Below are positions 18,514-27,301 of a stretch of DNA of 64,000 bases, piece after piece. This DNA is from Devosia sp. 67-54 (GTDB taxonomy: Bacteria; Pseudomonadota; Alphaproteobacteria; Rhizobiales; Devosiaceae). Within the stretch, counting starts at the first letter, position 1, and each line of letters opens with the position of its first letter. Below the pieces are notes generated by a model. It had not been told where the DNA came from. It worked only from the letters and a program-made list of their open reading frames with translations, and ran no database searches. The DNA is taken from positions 868,001 through 932,000 of the forward strand of contig NZ_MKVA01000005.1 in assembly GCF_001899075.1 (NCBI RefSeq). Direction: 5' to 3'. The position numbers and the translations under genes are program-made.

Positions 18514-19856
18514 TGTTCCAGAAGGTCCTCATCGCCAACCGGGGCGAGATCGCGCTCCGCGTGCTGCGCGCCTGCAAGGAACTGGGAATTTCGACGGTCG
18601 CGGTGTATTCGACCGCCGACCGCAACGCCATGCATGTGCGCATGGCCGACGAGAGCGTGTGCATCGGCCCGCCGCCGGCCAGGGACAGCTACCTCAACAT
18701 CCCCTCGCTGCTGGCCGCCTGCGAGATCACCGGCGCCGACGCCGTGCATCCGGGCTACGGCTTCCTCAGCGAGAATGCGCGCTTCGCCCGCATCCTTTCC
18801 GAGCACAAGATCACCTTCATCGGCCCGTCCGAGCACCATATCCAGATCATGGGCGACAAGATCACCGCCAAGCAGACGGCGGTGGAGCTCGGCATCCCGG
18901 TGGTCCCCGGCTCGAAGGGCGAGGTGAAGACCGAGGACGAGGCCAAGAAGACTGCGGCCGAGATCGGCTATCCGGTGCTGATCAAGGCCACCGCCGGCGG
19001 CGGCGGGCGCGGCATGAAAGTGGCGCATACCGAGCTCGACGTGCTCACCGCCTGGTCGACCGCCCGCTCGGAGGCCAAGGCCGCCTTCGGCAACGACTCC
19101 GTCTATATGGAGAAATACCTCGGCCAGCCGCGGCACATCGAGGTGCAGGTGATGGGCGACGGCAAAGGCAACGCGGTGCACCTGGGCACCCGCGACTGCT
19201 CGCTGCAGCGCCGCCACCAGAAGGTCTGGGAAGAGGCCACCGCCCCCACCGTGCCGGCCGAACAGCGCGACCGCATCGGCGAGATCTGCGCCGCCGCCAT
19301 GCGCAAGCTCAAATATTCGGGCGCCGGCACCATCGAGTTCCTGTACGAGAACGGCGAGTTCTACTTCATCGAGATGAACACGCGGCTGCAGGTCGAGCAC
19401 CCGGTGACCGAGCGCGTCACCGGCGTCGACCTCGTCTACGAGCAGATCCGCGTCGCCTCGGGCGAGACGCTGAGCCTCAGGCAGAAGGACATCACCTTCA
19501 CCGGCCACGCCATCGAGCTCCGGATCAACGCCGAGGACCCCAACACCTTCGCGCCCTCGCCCGGCACCATCAAATTCTACCACCCGGCCGGCGGCGTCGG
19601 CGTGCGCATCGACAGCGCCATCTACAGCGGCTACGCCATCCCGCCCTATTACGACAGCCTCATCGGCAAGCTCATCGTCTACGGCCGCACCCGCGAGGAG
19701 TGCCTGATGCGCCTGCGCCGCGCCATCGACGAATTCGTCGTCGACGGCATCAAGACCACGCTCCCCTTGTTCCAGCGCCTGATCAAGGAACCCGACATTC
19801 TCGCGGGCAATTACGACATCCACTGGCTGGAAAAGTATCTGGGGATGAAGCACTAG
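18513..19856 (+). CDS. accC: Biotin carboxylase subunit of acetyl-CoA carboxylase
   Basis: This 447-residue ATP-grasp enzyme carboxylates biotin on AccB. The N-terminal fold starts FQKVLIANRGEIALRV. The ATP-grasp glycine loop is GGGGRGMKV, HIEVQVMGDGKGN is present, and the active-site EMNTRLQVEHPVTE segment is intact. Length is normal. It is coupled to accB. In related genomes aat commonly follows close by; here a HicAB module and an ABC transporter pair lie between accC and aat. Confidence 0.96.
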   Translation: MFQKVLIANRGEIALRVLRACKELGISTVAVYSTADRNAMHVRMADESVCIGPPPARDSYLNIPSLLAACEITGADAVHPGYGFLSENARFARILSEHKITFIGPSEHHIQIMGDKITAKQTAVELGIPVVPGSKGEVKTEDEAKKTAAEIGYPVLIKATAGGGGRGMKVAHTELDVLTAWSTARSEAKAAFGNDSVYMEKYLGQPRHIEVQVMGDGKGNAVHLGTRDCSLQRRHQKVWEEATAPTVPAEQRDRIGEICAAAMRKLKYSGAGTIEFLYENGEFYFIEMNTRLQVEHPVTERVTGVDLVYEQIRVASGETLSLRQKDITFTGHAIELRINAEDPNTFAPSPGTIKFYHPAGGVGVRIDSAIYSGYAIPPYYDSLIGKLIVYGRTREECLMRLRRAIDEFVVDGIKTTLPLFQRLIKEPDILAGNYDIHWLEKYLGMKH

Positions 19857-19911
19857 TTCGACACGAGACCCGTTCTGGGTGGGGGCGACATATTGCGCCA
19901 CCCCTTGTCTC

Positions 19912-19929
19912 TCGGACATTTTTGTCCGA
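19912..19929 (+). promoter_or_regulatory. hicAB operator palindrome within candidate promoter
   Basis: A perfect palindrome, TCGGACA-TTTT-TGTCCGA, lies 33 bases before the hicA start. It occupies the spacer of a possible promoter, TTGTCT (19905-19910) and TATTCA (19930-19935). Such a position is what a HicB autorepressor operator would need. The T-run is in the loop and not after the stem, so an accC terminator is less likely. Confidence 0.5.
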
Positions 19930-19961
19930 TATTCATGTCACAGCCGAGCGGGGGCGACGGC

Positions 19962-20168
19962 ATGAAGCGGGACCGGTTCATCAGCCAGCTCAAGCAGGAT
20001 TGCGGCGCGGCCGGCCTTGCGCTCGTGGTCGACAAAAAGCTCGGCAAGGGCTCGCATTACCGGCTCGAGGTGCGGGACGGCGACCGGCTCGTGGCCAAAA
20101 CGACCCTCAAATCGGGCGAGTTGTCGCCGGCCTACATGGCCCTCGTGCGCCGGCAACTCGGCCTCTAG
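19962..20168 (+). CDS. hicA: HicA-type mRNA interferase toxin
   Basis: This 68-residue protein has the HicA double-stranded-RNA-binding-like fold: an N-terminal helix, then GKGSHYRL with the catalytic His32 in the GSH motif, then the strand and helix ending LSPAYMALVRRQLGL. HicA cleaves mRNA and is neutralised by HicB. ATG 19962 gives the usual size; in-frame upstream starts would add residues unlike the family. It is ten bases upstream of hicB. It sits in an otherwise conserved accC-aat neighbourhood, so recent gain is plausible. Confidence 0.85.
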   Translation: MKRDRFISQLKQDCGAAGLALVVDKKLGKGSHYRLEVRDGDRLVAKTTLKSGELSPAYMALVRRQLGL

Positions 20169-20178
20169 GAGACGGAAG

Positions 20179-20595
20179 ATGGAGTATCGCTGCGAACTCG
20201 ATGCCAACGGCGAAGGCGGCTTTCTGGTGCGCTTTCCCGACGTTCCCGAGGCGCTGACGGAAGGCGCGACGCGGCAGGAGGCGACCGTCAATGCCTCGGA
20301 TGCGCTGGAAGTCGCATTGCTTGGACGGATGAAGGACGGGGATGACCTCCCTCCCCCCTCCTACCGGGGAGGAGCCCCGGTCCCCATCGCCGCGCAGGCC
20401 GCGGCGAAGCTGGCGTTCTACAGTGCGTTCCGGAGGTCCGGCCTGTCGCAATCGGCTCTCGCCCGCAAGCTCGGCAAGGACGAGGCGGAGGTGCGCCGCA
20501 TGCTCGATCCGTATCACGCGACGAAGCTTCCCGCCCTCGACGAGGCGTTGCGCGCGCTCGGCCAGCGCCTGGTGGTGAGCGTCGAGGCGGCATAG
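20179..20595 (+). CDS. hicB: HicB-type antitoxin with C-terminal helix-turn-helix
   Basis: This 138-residue antitoxin has the degenerate RNase H-like HicB fold at the N-terminus (about 1-60, with GGFLVRFPDVPEALTEGAT) and an XRE-like helix-turn-helix at the C-terminus (about 95-135, with LSQSALARKLGKDEAEVRRML). The HTH form of HicB binds its own promoter; the palindrome at 19912-19929 is the obvious candidate site. GGAAG five bases ahead of ATG 20179 supports this start. Toxin-first order is typical of HicAB. Confidence 0.87.
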   Translation: MEYRCELDANGEGGFLVRFPDVPEALTEGATRQEATVNASDALEVALLGRMKDGDDLPPPSYRGGAPVPIAAQAAAKLAFYSAFRRSGLSQSALARKLGKDEAEVRRMLDPYHATKLPALDEALRALGQRLVVSVEAA

Positions 20596-20610
20596 CCGCC
20601 CCGAAGGGGG

Positions 20611-23186
20611 TCAGCCCATCGACCTCAGATACTGCGCCGGCTTCGTGCTCAGCGCGCTCCACGTGGTCAGCGCGCCGGTGACGATGGTCAGCACGATCGA
20701 GCCGGCCAGCACGCCCAGCACCAGCAGCGGGTTGACGCCGAAGCCCACGTCCATCTGCGCGCCCTTGACGATGGCGTAGGCGCCGGCGATGCCGACCAGC
20801 ATCGACAGCAGCGCCGCGAAGCCGCCGAGCAGCGCATATTCGAGCGCGAATACCTTCACCACGTCGCCGCGGGTCGAGCCCAGCACCTTGTTGACCACGG
20901 CGTCGGCCTCGCGCTGCTTGCGCCCCGCCGCCATGGTGCCGGCCAGCACCAGGAGGCCGTTGACCACCGCCAGGGCACCGACGATGTTCACCGCCGTCGA
21001 CAACTGGCCGAGAATGCCCGCCGCCTGGTTGAGCGCCTCGCCCACCGGCAGGAAGGTGATGTCGGGATATTTCTTGGCCAGCGCCCGCTCCACATCCTTC
21101 TCGTGGCCCTCGGCGGCCTTGATGGTCGCAAGGTTGGTGCCGGGGAAGTCGTCGAACGTGCCGGGCGTCGCCGTCACCAGGAAGTTGAGCCCGCTCTGGA
21201 ACTGGAAGTCGCGCAGGTTGGCGACGGTGACGTCGAAGGATTCGCCGAACAGCGTCAGCTCCAGCTTGTCGCCGGGCTTGATGCCGAGGCTGATGGCGTC
21301 CTGGTCGCGCAGCGACACCAGCGGCGGGCCGGAATAATCCTCAGGCCACCAGGCGCCGGCGGTGACCTTGGAATCGGCCGGCAGGTCGGGCCGCCAGGTC
21401 ATCAGGATTTCGCCGGTCAGCATGTAGGCGGCTTCGCCCGAGATGTCCTTGCGGTCGCGGATCTGGTCCGACGGCACGCCGTTTACCTTGGTGATGGCGG
21501 CGCGGATCATCGGCGAGTGCTGGAACTCGGTGACCTGCCCGGTCGATTTGAGGAAGTCCTGCAGATCCGTCACTTCGTCGTCGAACAGGTCGGTGGCAAC
21601 GAAGGTCGGGGCGTCCTTGGTCACCTGCCCCAGCAGCTGGTCGCGCAGATTGACGCTGAGGATCACGATCACCAGCAGCATCGCGAGGCCGAGGCCCAGC
21701 GACATGATCACCGTCGGCGCCGGCGAGCCGGGCCGGTAGATGCCGCGGAAGGCGTTGCGGAAGGTGGCGCTCGGCAGGGGCGGAATGGCGCGGAGCACGA
21801 CTTGCAGCAGCCGCCCGGCGAGGCTCAGCAGCAGGTAGGCGGCGATCACGCCGATGGCGTAGTAGCCGACGAGGCTCAGATCCTGCGTCGTCCACCAGGC
21901 GAGCCCGAAGATGCCGAGCCCGGCGACGAGCAGCGGGATCAGCACCCACGGATCGAAATATTCGCGCGTCTTGAGGTTCTGGATCGAGGTGCCGACGGTG
22001 CGGAACAGCATGGCCGGCCGCAGCTTTTCCGCCCGCACCAGCGGGATGTAGGAGAAGGCGAAGGCGGCGAGGATGCCGAACAGCAGCGCCGTCACGAGCG
22101 CCGGCCATTCGACCGAAGGCGGCAGATCGACCGCGAGGATGCGGCCGAGCACCGGCAGCGCCGCCGCGGTCAGCGCCGCGCCGATCACGAGGCCGATGAC
22201 GATGCCGGCCAGCGACATGATGCCGACCTGGGTGAAGAAGTGCACGAGGATGCGCGGCCCGGTGGCCCCGAGGCTGCGCAGCGTCGCGATCGAGCGCTGC
22301 CGCTCCTGGATATAGGCGGAGACGGCGTTGAAGATGCCCACCCCGCCCACCAGCAGCGAGCTCAGCCCGACGATCAGCAGGAAGCGCACGAACAGATCGT
22401 AGAAGCGCGCCAGCGTGCCCGCCGCGTCGTAGGGCGACTGCACCTTCCATTCGGGATCGGATTTGAAGTGCGCCTCGACCTTGGGCTTGGCGATGGTGTA
22501 GTCGCCCTGGTCGGGGTTGAGCTTGATCTTGTAGCTGTACTGCGTCAGCAGCCCCGGCAGCGGCGGCCGCGTCTCGGGATTGGCCTGTTCCGCCTCCACC
22601 GACATCAGCGTGGTGAGGCCCAGATGCAGGCCGCGCAGGGCGCTGTTGGGCAGCGAGCCGAGCAGCCCGCGCGCCTCGAATTGGGTGCCGTTGACGGTGA
22701 AGCGGCCGCCGAGGTCGATCCCCAGCCGGTCGAGGATCACCGGATCGACGATGGCGCCATAGGCGCCGTCCTTGAGGGCCAGCAGGTCGGCCGGCTTCTC
22801 GCCGGGCTTGAGCTGCGGGCTCACCACATTGCCGTAGAGCGGGTAGAGGTCGTCGACCGCGTAGATGTCGAGGAACGCCGTGTTGCCGCTGTCGTCCATG
22901 GCGTCGGCGCGCGAGTTCGACGAGATCGTCTCGCTCACCTCTCCCAGCGTCTTCATGTAGGCGAGCTCGTCGGGATTGGCGCGGCGGTCGGCGCGGTTGA
23001 CCTGGATGTCGCCGCCCATCAGCGTGTTGGCGTCGCGCAGGATGGCGCCCTTGAGCGCATCGCCCACCGAGCTCACGCCGGCGATGGTCGCGGTGCCCAG
23101 CGCCAGGCACGCCAGCAGGATGCCGAAACGGCGAAGGTCGCCGCGCAGGTCGACCAGCGCGACGCGGATCCAGTTGCGGAGCTTGG

Positions 23187-23190
<4 letters not shown>
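20611..23190 (-). CDS. ABC transporter permease, FtsX/YbbP type
   Basis: This 859-residue inner-membrane permease has two FtsX-like halves. Its order is an N-terminal transmembrane helix (about 22-42), a large MacB-like periplasmic domain, three helices (about 265-385), a further pair around 410-455, a second periplasmic domain, and a C-terminal helix bundle (about 730-850). This resembles E. coli YbbP and related MacB-superfamily permeases linked to lipoprotein or hydrophobic-compound extraction. The start codon overlaps the stop of the ATPase gene (ATGA). Substrate unknown. Confidence 0.85.
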
Positions 23191-23894
<704 letters not shown>

Positions 23895-24015
23895 TGGCGG
23901 GCGGACTCGCATTGGTTCCGGGGCAAAAACGGCGCCTTCTTAGGCGATAAAATGTGAACGCTGGCAATACACGTTGTCGCGCCGATATGACTCTGTGACG
24001 GCAAGTGGAGCGCCC

Positions 24016-24669
24016 ATGTCACGCAAAACCGACCCTTTTGCGGTCGATCTGACCCCCGGGCTGATCCTGCGCGCCTACCAGGCCGGCATCTTCCCGATGG
24101 CCGAGGACGCCAGTTCGGACGACCTCTTCTGGGTGTCGCCACAGCGCCGCGGCGTCATTCCGCTGGAGGCCGCCCACATCTCGCGCAGCCTGCGCAAGAC
24201 CTTGAAACACAACCCTTATTCGGTGCGCATCGACACCGATTTCGAGGCCGTGATCGAGGGCTGCGCCACCGCCGGGACCGACCGCGACAGCACCTGGATC
24301 AACGCCGCCATCCGCCGCCTCTACGGCGAATTGTTCCGGCGCGGCTTCGTCCACACGGTCGAGGTGTGGGACGGCGCCGACCTCGTGGGCGGGCTCTACG
24401 GCGTCTCCATCGGCGCGGCGTTCTTCGGGGAATCGATGTTCCACCGCAAGACCGATTGCAGCAAGATCGCCATGGCGCATCTGCTCGGCCGGCTGAAGGC
24501 GGGGGGCTACCGCCTGCTCGACACGCAGTTCATCACCGACCATCTGCGCACCTTCGGCGGCATCGAGATCGCCCGCGAGGACTACGAACTGCGCCTCGCG
24601 GACGCCCTCAAGCACGACGCCGACTGGGCGGCGATCGACCGCGGCGGCCCGCCGCCGCCGCTATTTTAG
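24016..24669 (+). CDS. aat: Leucyl/phenylalanyl-tRNA--protein transferase
   Basis: This 217-residue Aat transfers Leu or Phe from tRNA to proteins with N-terminal Arg or Lys, marking them for ClpAP (N-degron pathway). Family landmarks are the YQAGIFPMAE start, FWVSPQRRGVIPL, and GGLYGVSIGAAFFGESMFHRKTD. GGAG at 24007-24010 sets ATG 24016. The last nine bases overlap the stop end of the convergent glycine-rich protein gene. In relatives aat lies near accC and the DUF2155/NDUFA12 pair; both are still close here. Confidence 0.94.
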   Translation: MSRKTDPFAVDLTPGLILRAYQAGIFPMAEDASSDDLFWVSPQRRGVIPLEAAHISRSLRKTLKHNPYSVRIDTDFEAVIEGCATAGTDRDSTWINAAIRRLYGELFRRGFVHTVEVWDGADLVGGLYGVSIGAAFFGESMFHRKTDCSKIAMAHLLGRLKAGGYRLLDTQFITDHLRTFGGIEIAREDYELRLADALKHDADWAAIDRGGPPPPLF

Positions 24670-25647
24670 GTCGCCGCCCCAGATCAGCCCTGGCGTCGGG
24701 CCGCTGATCCGGCACCAGCCCTTGCCGCCATTCTCGCAGGCCACCACGGTCACAGGGGCGCCGGCGTCGAGGTAGGCGATCTCGGTGCCCTGCCGGTCGG
24801 CATAGACCGTGGAGGCTTCGCGCAGCACCCGGACCTTGCCCCTGGGCCCGAACTGGCCGCCCGCGGGCCCGAACGGCAGGCCCCTGGCGCCGAGCGAGGC
24901 GCCGTCGCGGCCGATATGGATCTCGAACTGCAGCGGCACGTCGCCGCCACCCCTGCCGAACGGTCCGCCGGCAGGGCCGTGCCCCGGCCCGTGATCGCCC
25001 CCCTTGCCGAACGGACCGCCCTGGCCGTTGCCGAACGGGCCACCCTGCCCCGTGCCCTTGCCGTCGCCGCCCTTGGGGCCCGCCGCCGGCGTGTCGTCGT
25101 GGCAGAGCAGGCCGAGGCTGCGCACGCCGCCCTTGTAGGTCCCGAGCAGCCCGGTGGCATATTGGATACCGGGGCAGTCGATGCTCTTGGACGCCGTCGA
25201 ATAGGTGCCCACCGACGAGGTGGTGGGCTTGACGAGCAGGCCGACCTTGTTGCCGGAGGCGACATGGCACGACAGCCGCACCCGCTCGACCGCCAGGTTG
25301 AGACCGACGAACACCTGCAGCCCGCGCACCACCATGTCGTCGGGGCAGCGCGTCGAGCTGTAGCCGCCACTCAGGGCATGCTGGTCGGTGGGGCCGAACA
25401 TCTGCTTGAGCCGATGCGCGGTGCCGAGCCCGCCGGGCAGCACCGGCTTGCAGACGGCGCTGACGCCCAGCAGCCGCTCGGCATTGTTGTAGTCGAACCC
25501 CACCAGCGCCTCGCCCGGATCGCAGGCGGCGGCGAACGCCGTGCCGGTGCCGTCGCCCGGCGTGTTGGTGCGCGTATCGGCCAGTACGCCCGCCGAACCG
25601 GCGAGCAGCAGCCCAACCGCCAGCGCCAATGTCTTCGGAATTGCCAT
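24661..25647 (-). CDS. Secreted glycine-rich protein with C-terminal SH3-like domain
   Basis: This 328-residue protein starts at ATG 25647 with a signal peptide ending near ALA-type cleavage at about residue 23. The N-terminal half (about 30-190) holds paired cysteines and short strands. The middle (about 195-245) is a Gly/Pro/Phe-rich repeat of GGPFG-type units. The C-terminus (about 275-328) resembles a bacterial SH3-like domain (KVRVLREASTVYADRQG...GWCRISG). It would be periplasmic or extracellular. I do not recognise the whole protein. It separates aat from the DUF2155 pair. Confidence 0.7.
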   Translation of the reverse strand: MAIPKTLALAVGLLLAGSAGVLADTRTNTPGDGTGTAFAAACDPGEALVGFDYNNAERLLGVSAVCKPVLPGGLGTAHRLKQMFGPTDQHALSGGYSSTRCPDDMVVRGLQVFVGLNLAVERVRLSCHVASGNKVGLLVKPTTSSVGTYSTASKSIDCPGIQYATGLLGTYKGGVRSLGLLCHDDTPAAGPKGGDGKGTGQGGPFGNGQGGPFGKGGDHGPGHGPAGGPFGRGGGDVPLQFEIHIGRDGASLGARGLPFGPAGGQFGPRGKVRVLREASTVYADRQGTEIAYLDAGAPVTVVACENGGKGWCRISGPTPGLIWGGDLK

Positions 25648-25733
25648 GATCGGTATGTCCCTCGTTCGCGCCCCGAAGCGATCATGGCATCCGGCGACGG
25701 GACCGTCGTCCACCGCCTGGTGGATGACGCGGG

Positions 25734-26150
25734 CTATTGCGCCGGCGTCTCGGCGGAGGCCGCTGCGGGCGGCGGCGGCACGTCGCTCGACTGCTTACAA
25801 TCGACCAGCCAGATGTCGTAGACCGGGTGGTCGATGGGGTTGAGCGCCGGGCTCTCTGCGAACATCCAGCCGGTGAAGATGCGCTCGGTGCCGCCCTTCA
25901 GCGACACCTGGTCCACCTCGACGAACACGCTGGTGCGCTGCGTCTCGGTGGGCGGCCGCGTGTAGCAGACGCGCGGCGTGATCTGCAGCGCGCCGAACTG
26001 CACGGTCTCGTTGATATAGACGTCGAAATTGGTGATCCGGCCGGTGATCTTGTCGAGCCCGGAGAACGAGGCCACCGGGTTCGAGATGGTGGCCGCCGCC
26101 GTGGGGCTCGCCAGTCCCGCGACCAGCACCAGCGCCAGAAGTCCTCGCAC
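25734..26150 (-). CDS. DUF2155 domain-containing exported protein
   Basis: This 138-residue protein starts at GTG 26150, five bases after the NDUFA12-like stop, with a signal peptide cleaved near TAAA. The mature part contains the DUF2155 core: LDKITGRITNFDVYINETVQFG, then TPRVCYTRPP and FTGWMFAESPALNPIDHPVYDIWLVDCK, with two cysteines that could form a disulfide. The function of DUF2155 is not established. It is regularly adjacent to the NDUFA12-like gene in Alphaproteobacteria, which hints at a link to the envelope or respiratory complex I. The tail is Pro/Ala-rich. Confidence 0.85.
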   Translation of the reverse strand: MRGLLALVLVAGLASPTAAATISNPVASFSGLDKITGRITNFDVYINETVQFGALQITPRVCYTRPPTETQRTSVFVEVDQVSLKGGTERIFTGWMFAESPALNPIDHPVYDIWLVDCKQSSDVPPPPAAASAETPAQ

Positions 26151-26155
26151 CGGCG

Positions 26156-26578
26156 TCAGGCGTCCGGCGACCAGGCGTCGTAGTCGCCGGTGACCTTGGG
26201 GCGCTCGCCCTTGTTCAGCAGGCTGCCGTCCGGCCGATACGCCAGCGCCGAGCCGGTATAGTTGCGGATATGCGGCTTTTCCCATTCGCGCGGCGTGTAG
26301 TCGCCGTCCCTGGGGACCTCGTTGGTCCGGTAATGCATCCAGCCATACCAGCCGGGCGGAATCGTGGTCGGCTCGGCATAGCCGCCGGCATAGATCACCA
26401 TGCGCCGCTCCATGCCGCTGGGGCCGGTCGCCTTCTTGCTGCGGTAGTAGCGGTTGCCGAACTCGTCCGAGCCGACATAGACGCCTTGCGTCGCCGCCCA
26501 CAGCCGCGTGCCCCAGGTGTTGCCGCGCCACCAGGCGAAAATCTCGATGAAGAAGTCTTTCCAACCACCCTGGGGCAT
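26156..26578 (-). CDS. NDUFA12-like NADH:ubiquinone oxidoreductase accessory protein
   Basis: This protein of about 140 residues is homologous to the mitochondrial complex I subunit NDUFA12 (B17.2). The N-terminal FFIEIFAWWRGNTWGTRLW is followed by the family signature VGSDEFGNRYYRS, GWYGWMHYRTNEVPRDG and a C-terminal basic, tyrosine-rich region. In bacteria it is a peripheral subunit or assembly factor of the NADH dehydrogenase. ATG 26578 was chosen because homology begins there and GGTAGG lies eight bases upstream. The DUF2155 gene follows at once. Confidence 0.9.
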   Translation of the reverse strand: MPQGGWKDFFIEIFAWWRGNTWGTRLWAATQGVYVGSDEFGNRYYRSKKATGPSGMERRMVIYAGGYAEPTTIPPGWYGWMHYRTNEVPRDGDYTPREWEKPHIRNYTGSALAYRPDGSLLNKGERPKVTGDYDAWSPDA

Positions 26579-26613
26579 GCGCGAACCTACCGGAATCTTC
26601 AGTGCCCAAGCCT

Positions 26614-26706
26614 CTAGCACCTGACCCCGCCCGCGCCTAGGCCCAGCGGCGCCACCGGCACCATCATCGCCAGCGCCACGAGCGCGAGCGCCGTCCCGCG
26701 GAGCAT
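26614..26706 (-). CDS. possible 30-residue hydrophobic peptide
   Basis: A short frame starts at ATG 26706 with GGAG five bases upstream and ends at TAG 26614. It encodes a basic start and a hydrophobic core (LALVALAMMVPVAPLGLG) ending in Cys, like a bare signal sequence. It sits 35 bases ahead of the NDUFA12-like gene on the same strand. It could be a leader peptide, a tiny membrane protein or chance in GC-rich DNA. Confidence 0.25.
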   Translation of the reverse strand: MLRGTALALVALAMMVPVAPLGLGAGGVRC

Positions 26707-26978
26707 TGCCGCTCCGCTCGCCACCCTCCCTCGTGGCCGCGGCCAGCCTCCCCGCTATCCCCAGCCCGGCCGAAAATTCTGCGCTTGACAGGTTTCGCCG
26801 GTGCGGCCCGCTCGGCGTGCCTGTCGCGGACGCCGACTTCATGTGCCGCGTGAGGTCGAAAATTCGCCTCGATTTTGACCGGGTTTAGCGCGGATTCCGG
26901 TTGCCGCTTTTGAGCTCGGCGCGGCATTTTCGCGCCGCCGAATCGATGCGGTTTGAACGCCGGTTTCGGCGCTTTCGG
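26707..26978. other. intergenic region between complex I accessory genes and nrdJ
   Basis: No convincing gene or RNA is seen here. The region contains short AT-rich patches near 26770 and 26860 and separates the minus-strand small genes from the nrdJ promoter. A TTGACA at 26786-26791 on the plus strand has no suitable -10 partner. Confidence 0.4.
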
Positions 26979-27007
26979 TTGTCCCCGCTATTCACAATGC
27001 CTATACT
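26979..27007 (+). promoter_or_regulatory. candidate nrdJ promoter
   Basis: TTGTCC (26979-26984) and TATACT (27002-27007) are separated by 17 bp, a good sigma-70-type match in a GC-rich genome. The -10 is overlapped by the first NrdR-type box. The predicted transcript has a leader of about 290 bases before nrdJ. Confidence 0.55.
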
Positions 27008-27049
27008 AAATCTAGCGAAAACGGCATGGCCCAACACTAGCTATGGTCG
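27003..27049 (+). promoter_or_regulatory. tandem NrdR-type boxes upstream of nrdJ
   Basis: Two 16-bp sites fit the NrdR consensus (acaCwAtATaTwGtgt) at most conserved positions: ATACTAAATCTAGCGA (27003-27018) and ACACTAGCTATGGTCG (27034-27049). They are 15 bp apart, so 31 bp centre to centre, the spacing known for NrdR box pairs that lie on the same DNA face. They overlap the -10 and start region, so repression of nrdJ by NrdR is the natural reading. Confidence 0.65.
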
Positions 27050-27301
27050 TTTTGCCGGTTTACGCCGTTGACGCCTTTTCTGAATCGGACCACAAATTTG
27101 CCCCGCTGCAACGGTCGCGTTTCCGGCCGCCGCGGCCAAGTCCTCCCGGAAGAGTTCGGCATCAGATCGGACACACCTGGAGGCACGGGGCAAAGCCGAT
27201 CCGTGGCGACGGAGAGGTTTCAGTAAAGCGTCAAGCAGGACGGATGCCGTGGCGGCGGCAGCAGGGCCTTCGTGCCCGCGAATTTGGGGACTATTGCGAC
27301 T
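27050..27301 (+). other. nrdJ leader region
   Basis: About 250 bases of predicted untranslated leader. Because nrdJ needs cobalamin, I looked for a cobalamin riboswitch but could not find a convincing B12 box. No alternative gene is seen. GGGGA at 27286-27290 may serve as a distant ribosome binding site for ATG 27302. Confidence 0.35.

Noticed and set aside
19912-19929. Palindrome considered as an accC terminator
   Set aside because: The T-run lies in the loop and not after the stem, and the position fits an operator for hicAB.
27050-27301. Cobalamin riboswitch upstream of nrdJ
   Set aside because: No convincing B12 box could be found by eye; NrdR boxes explain regulation better.
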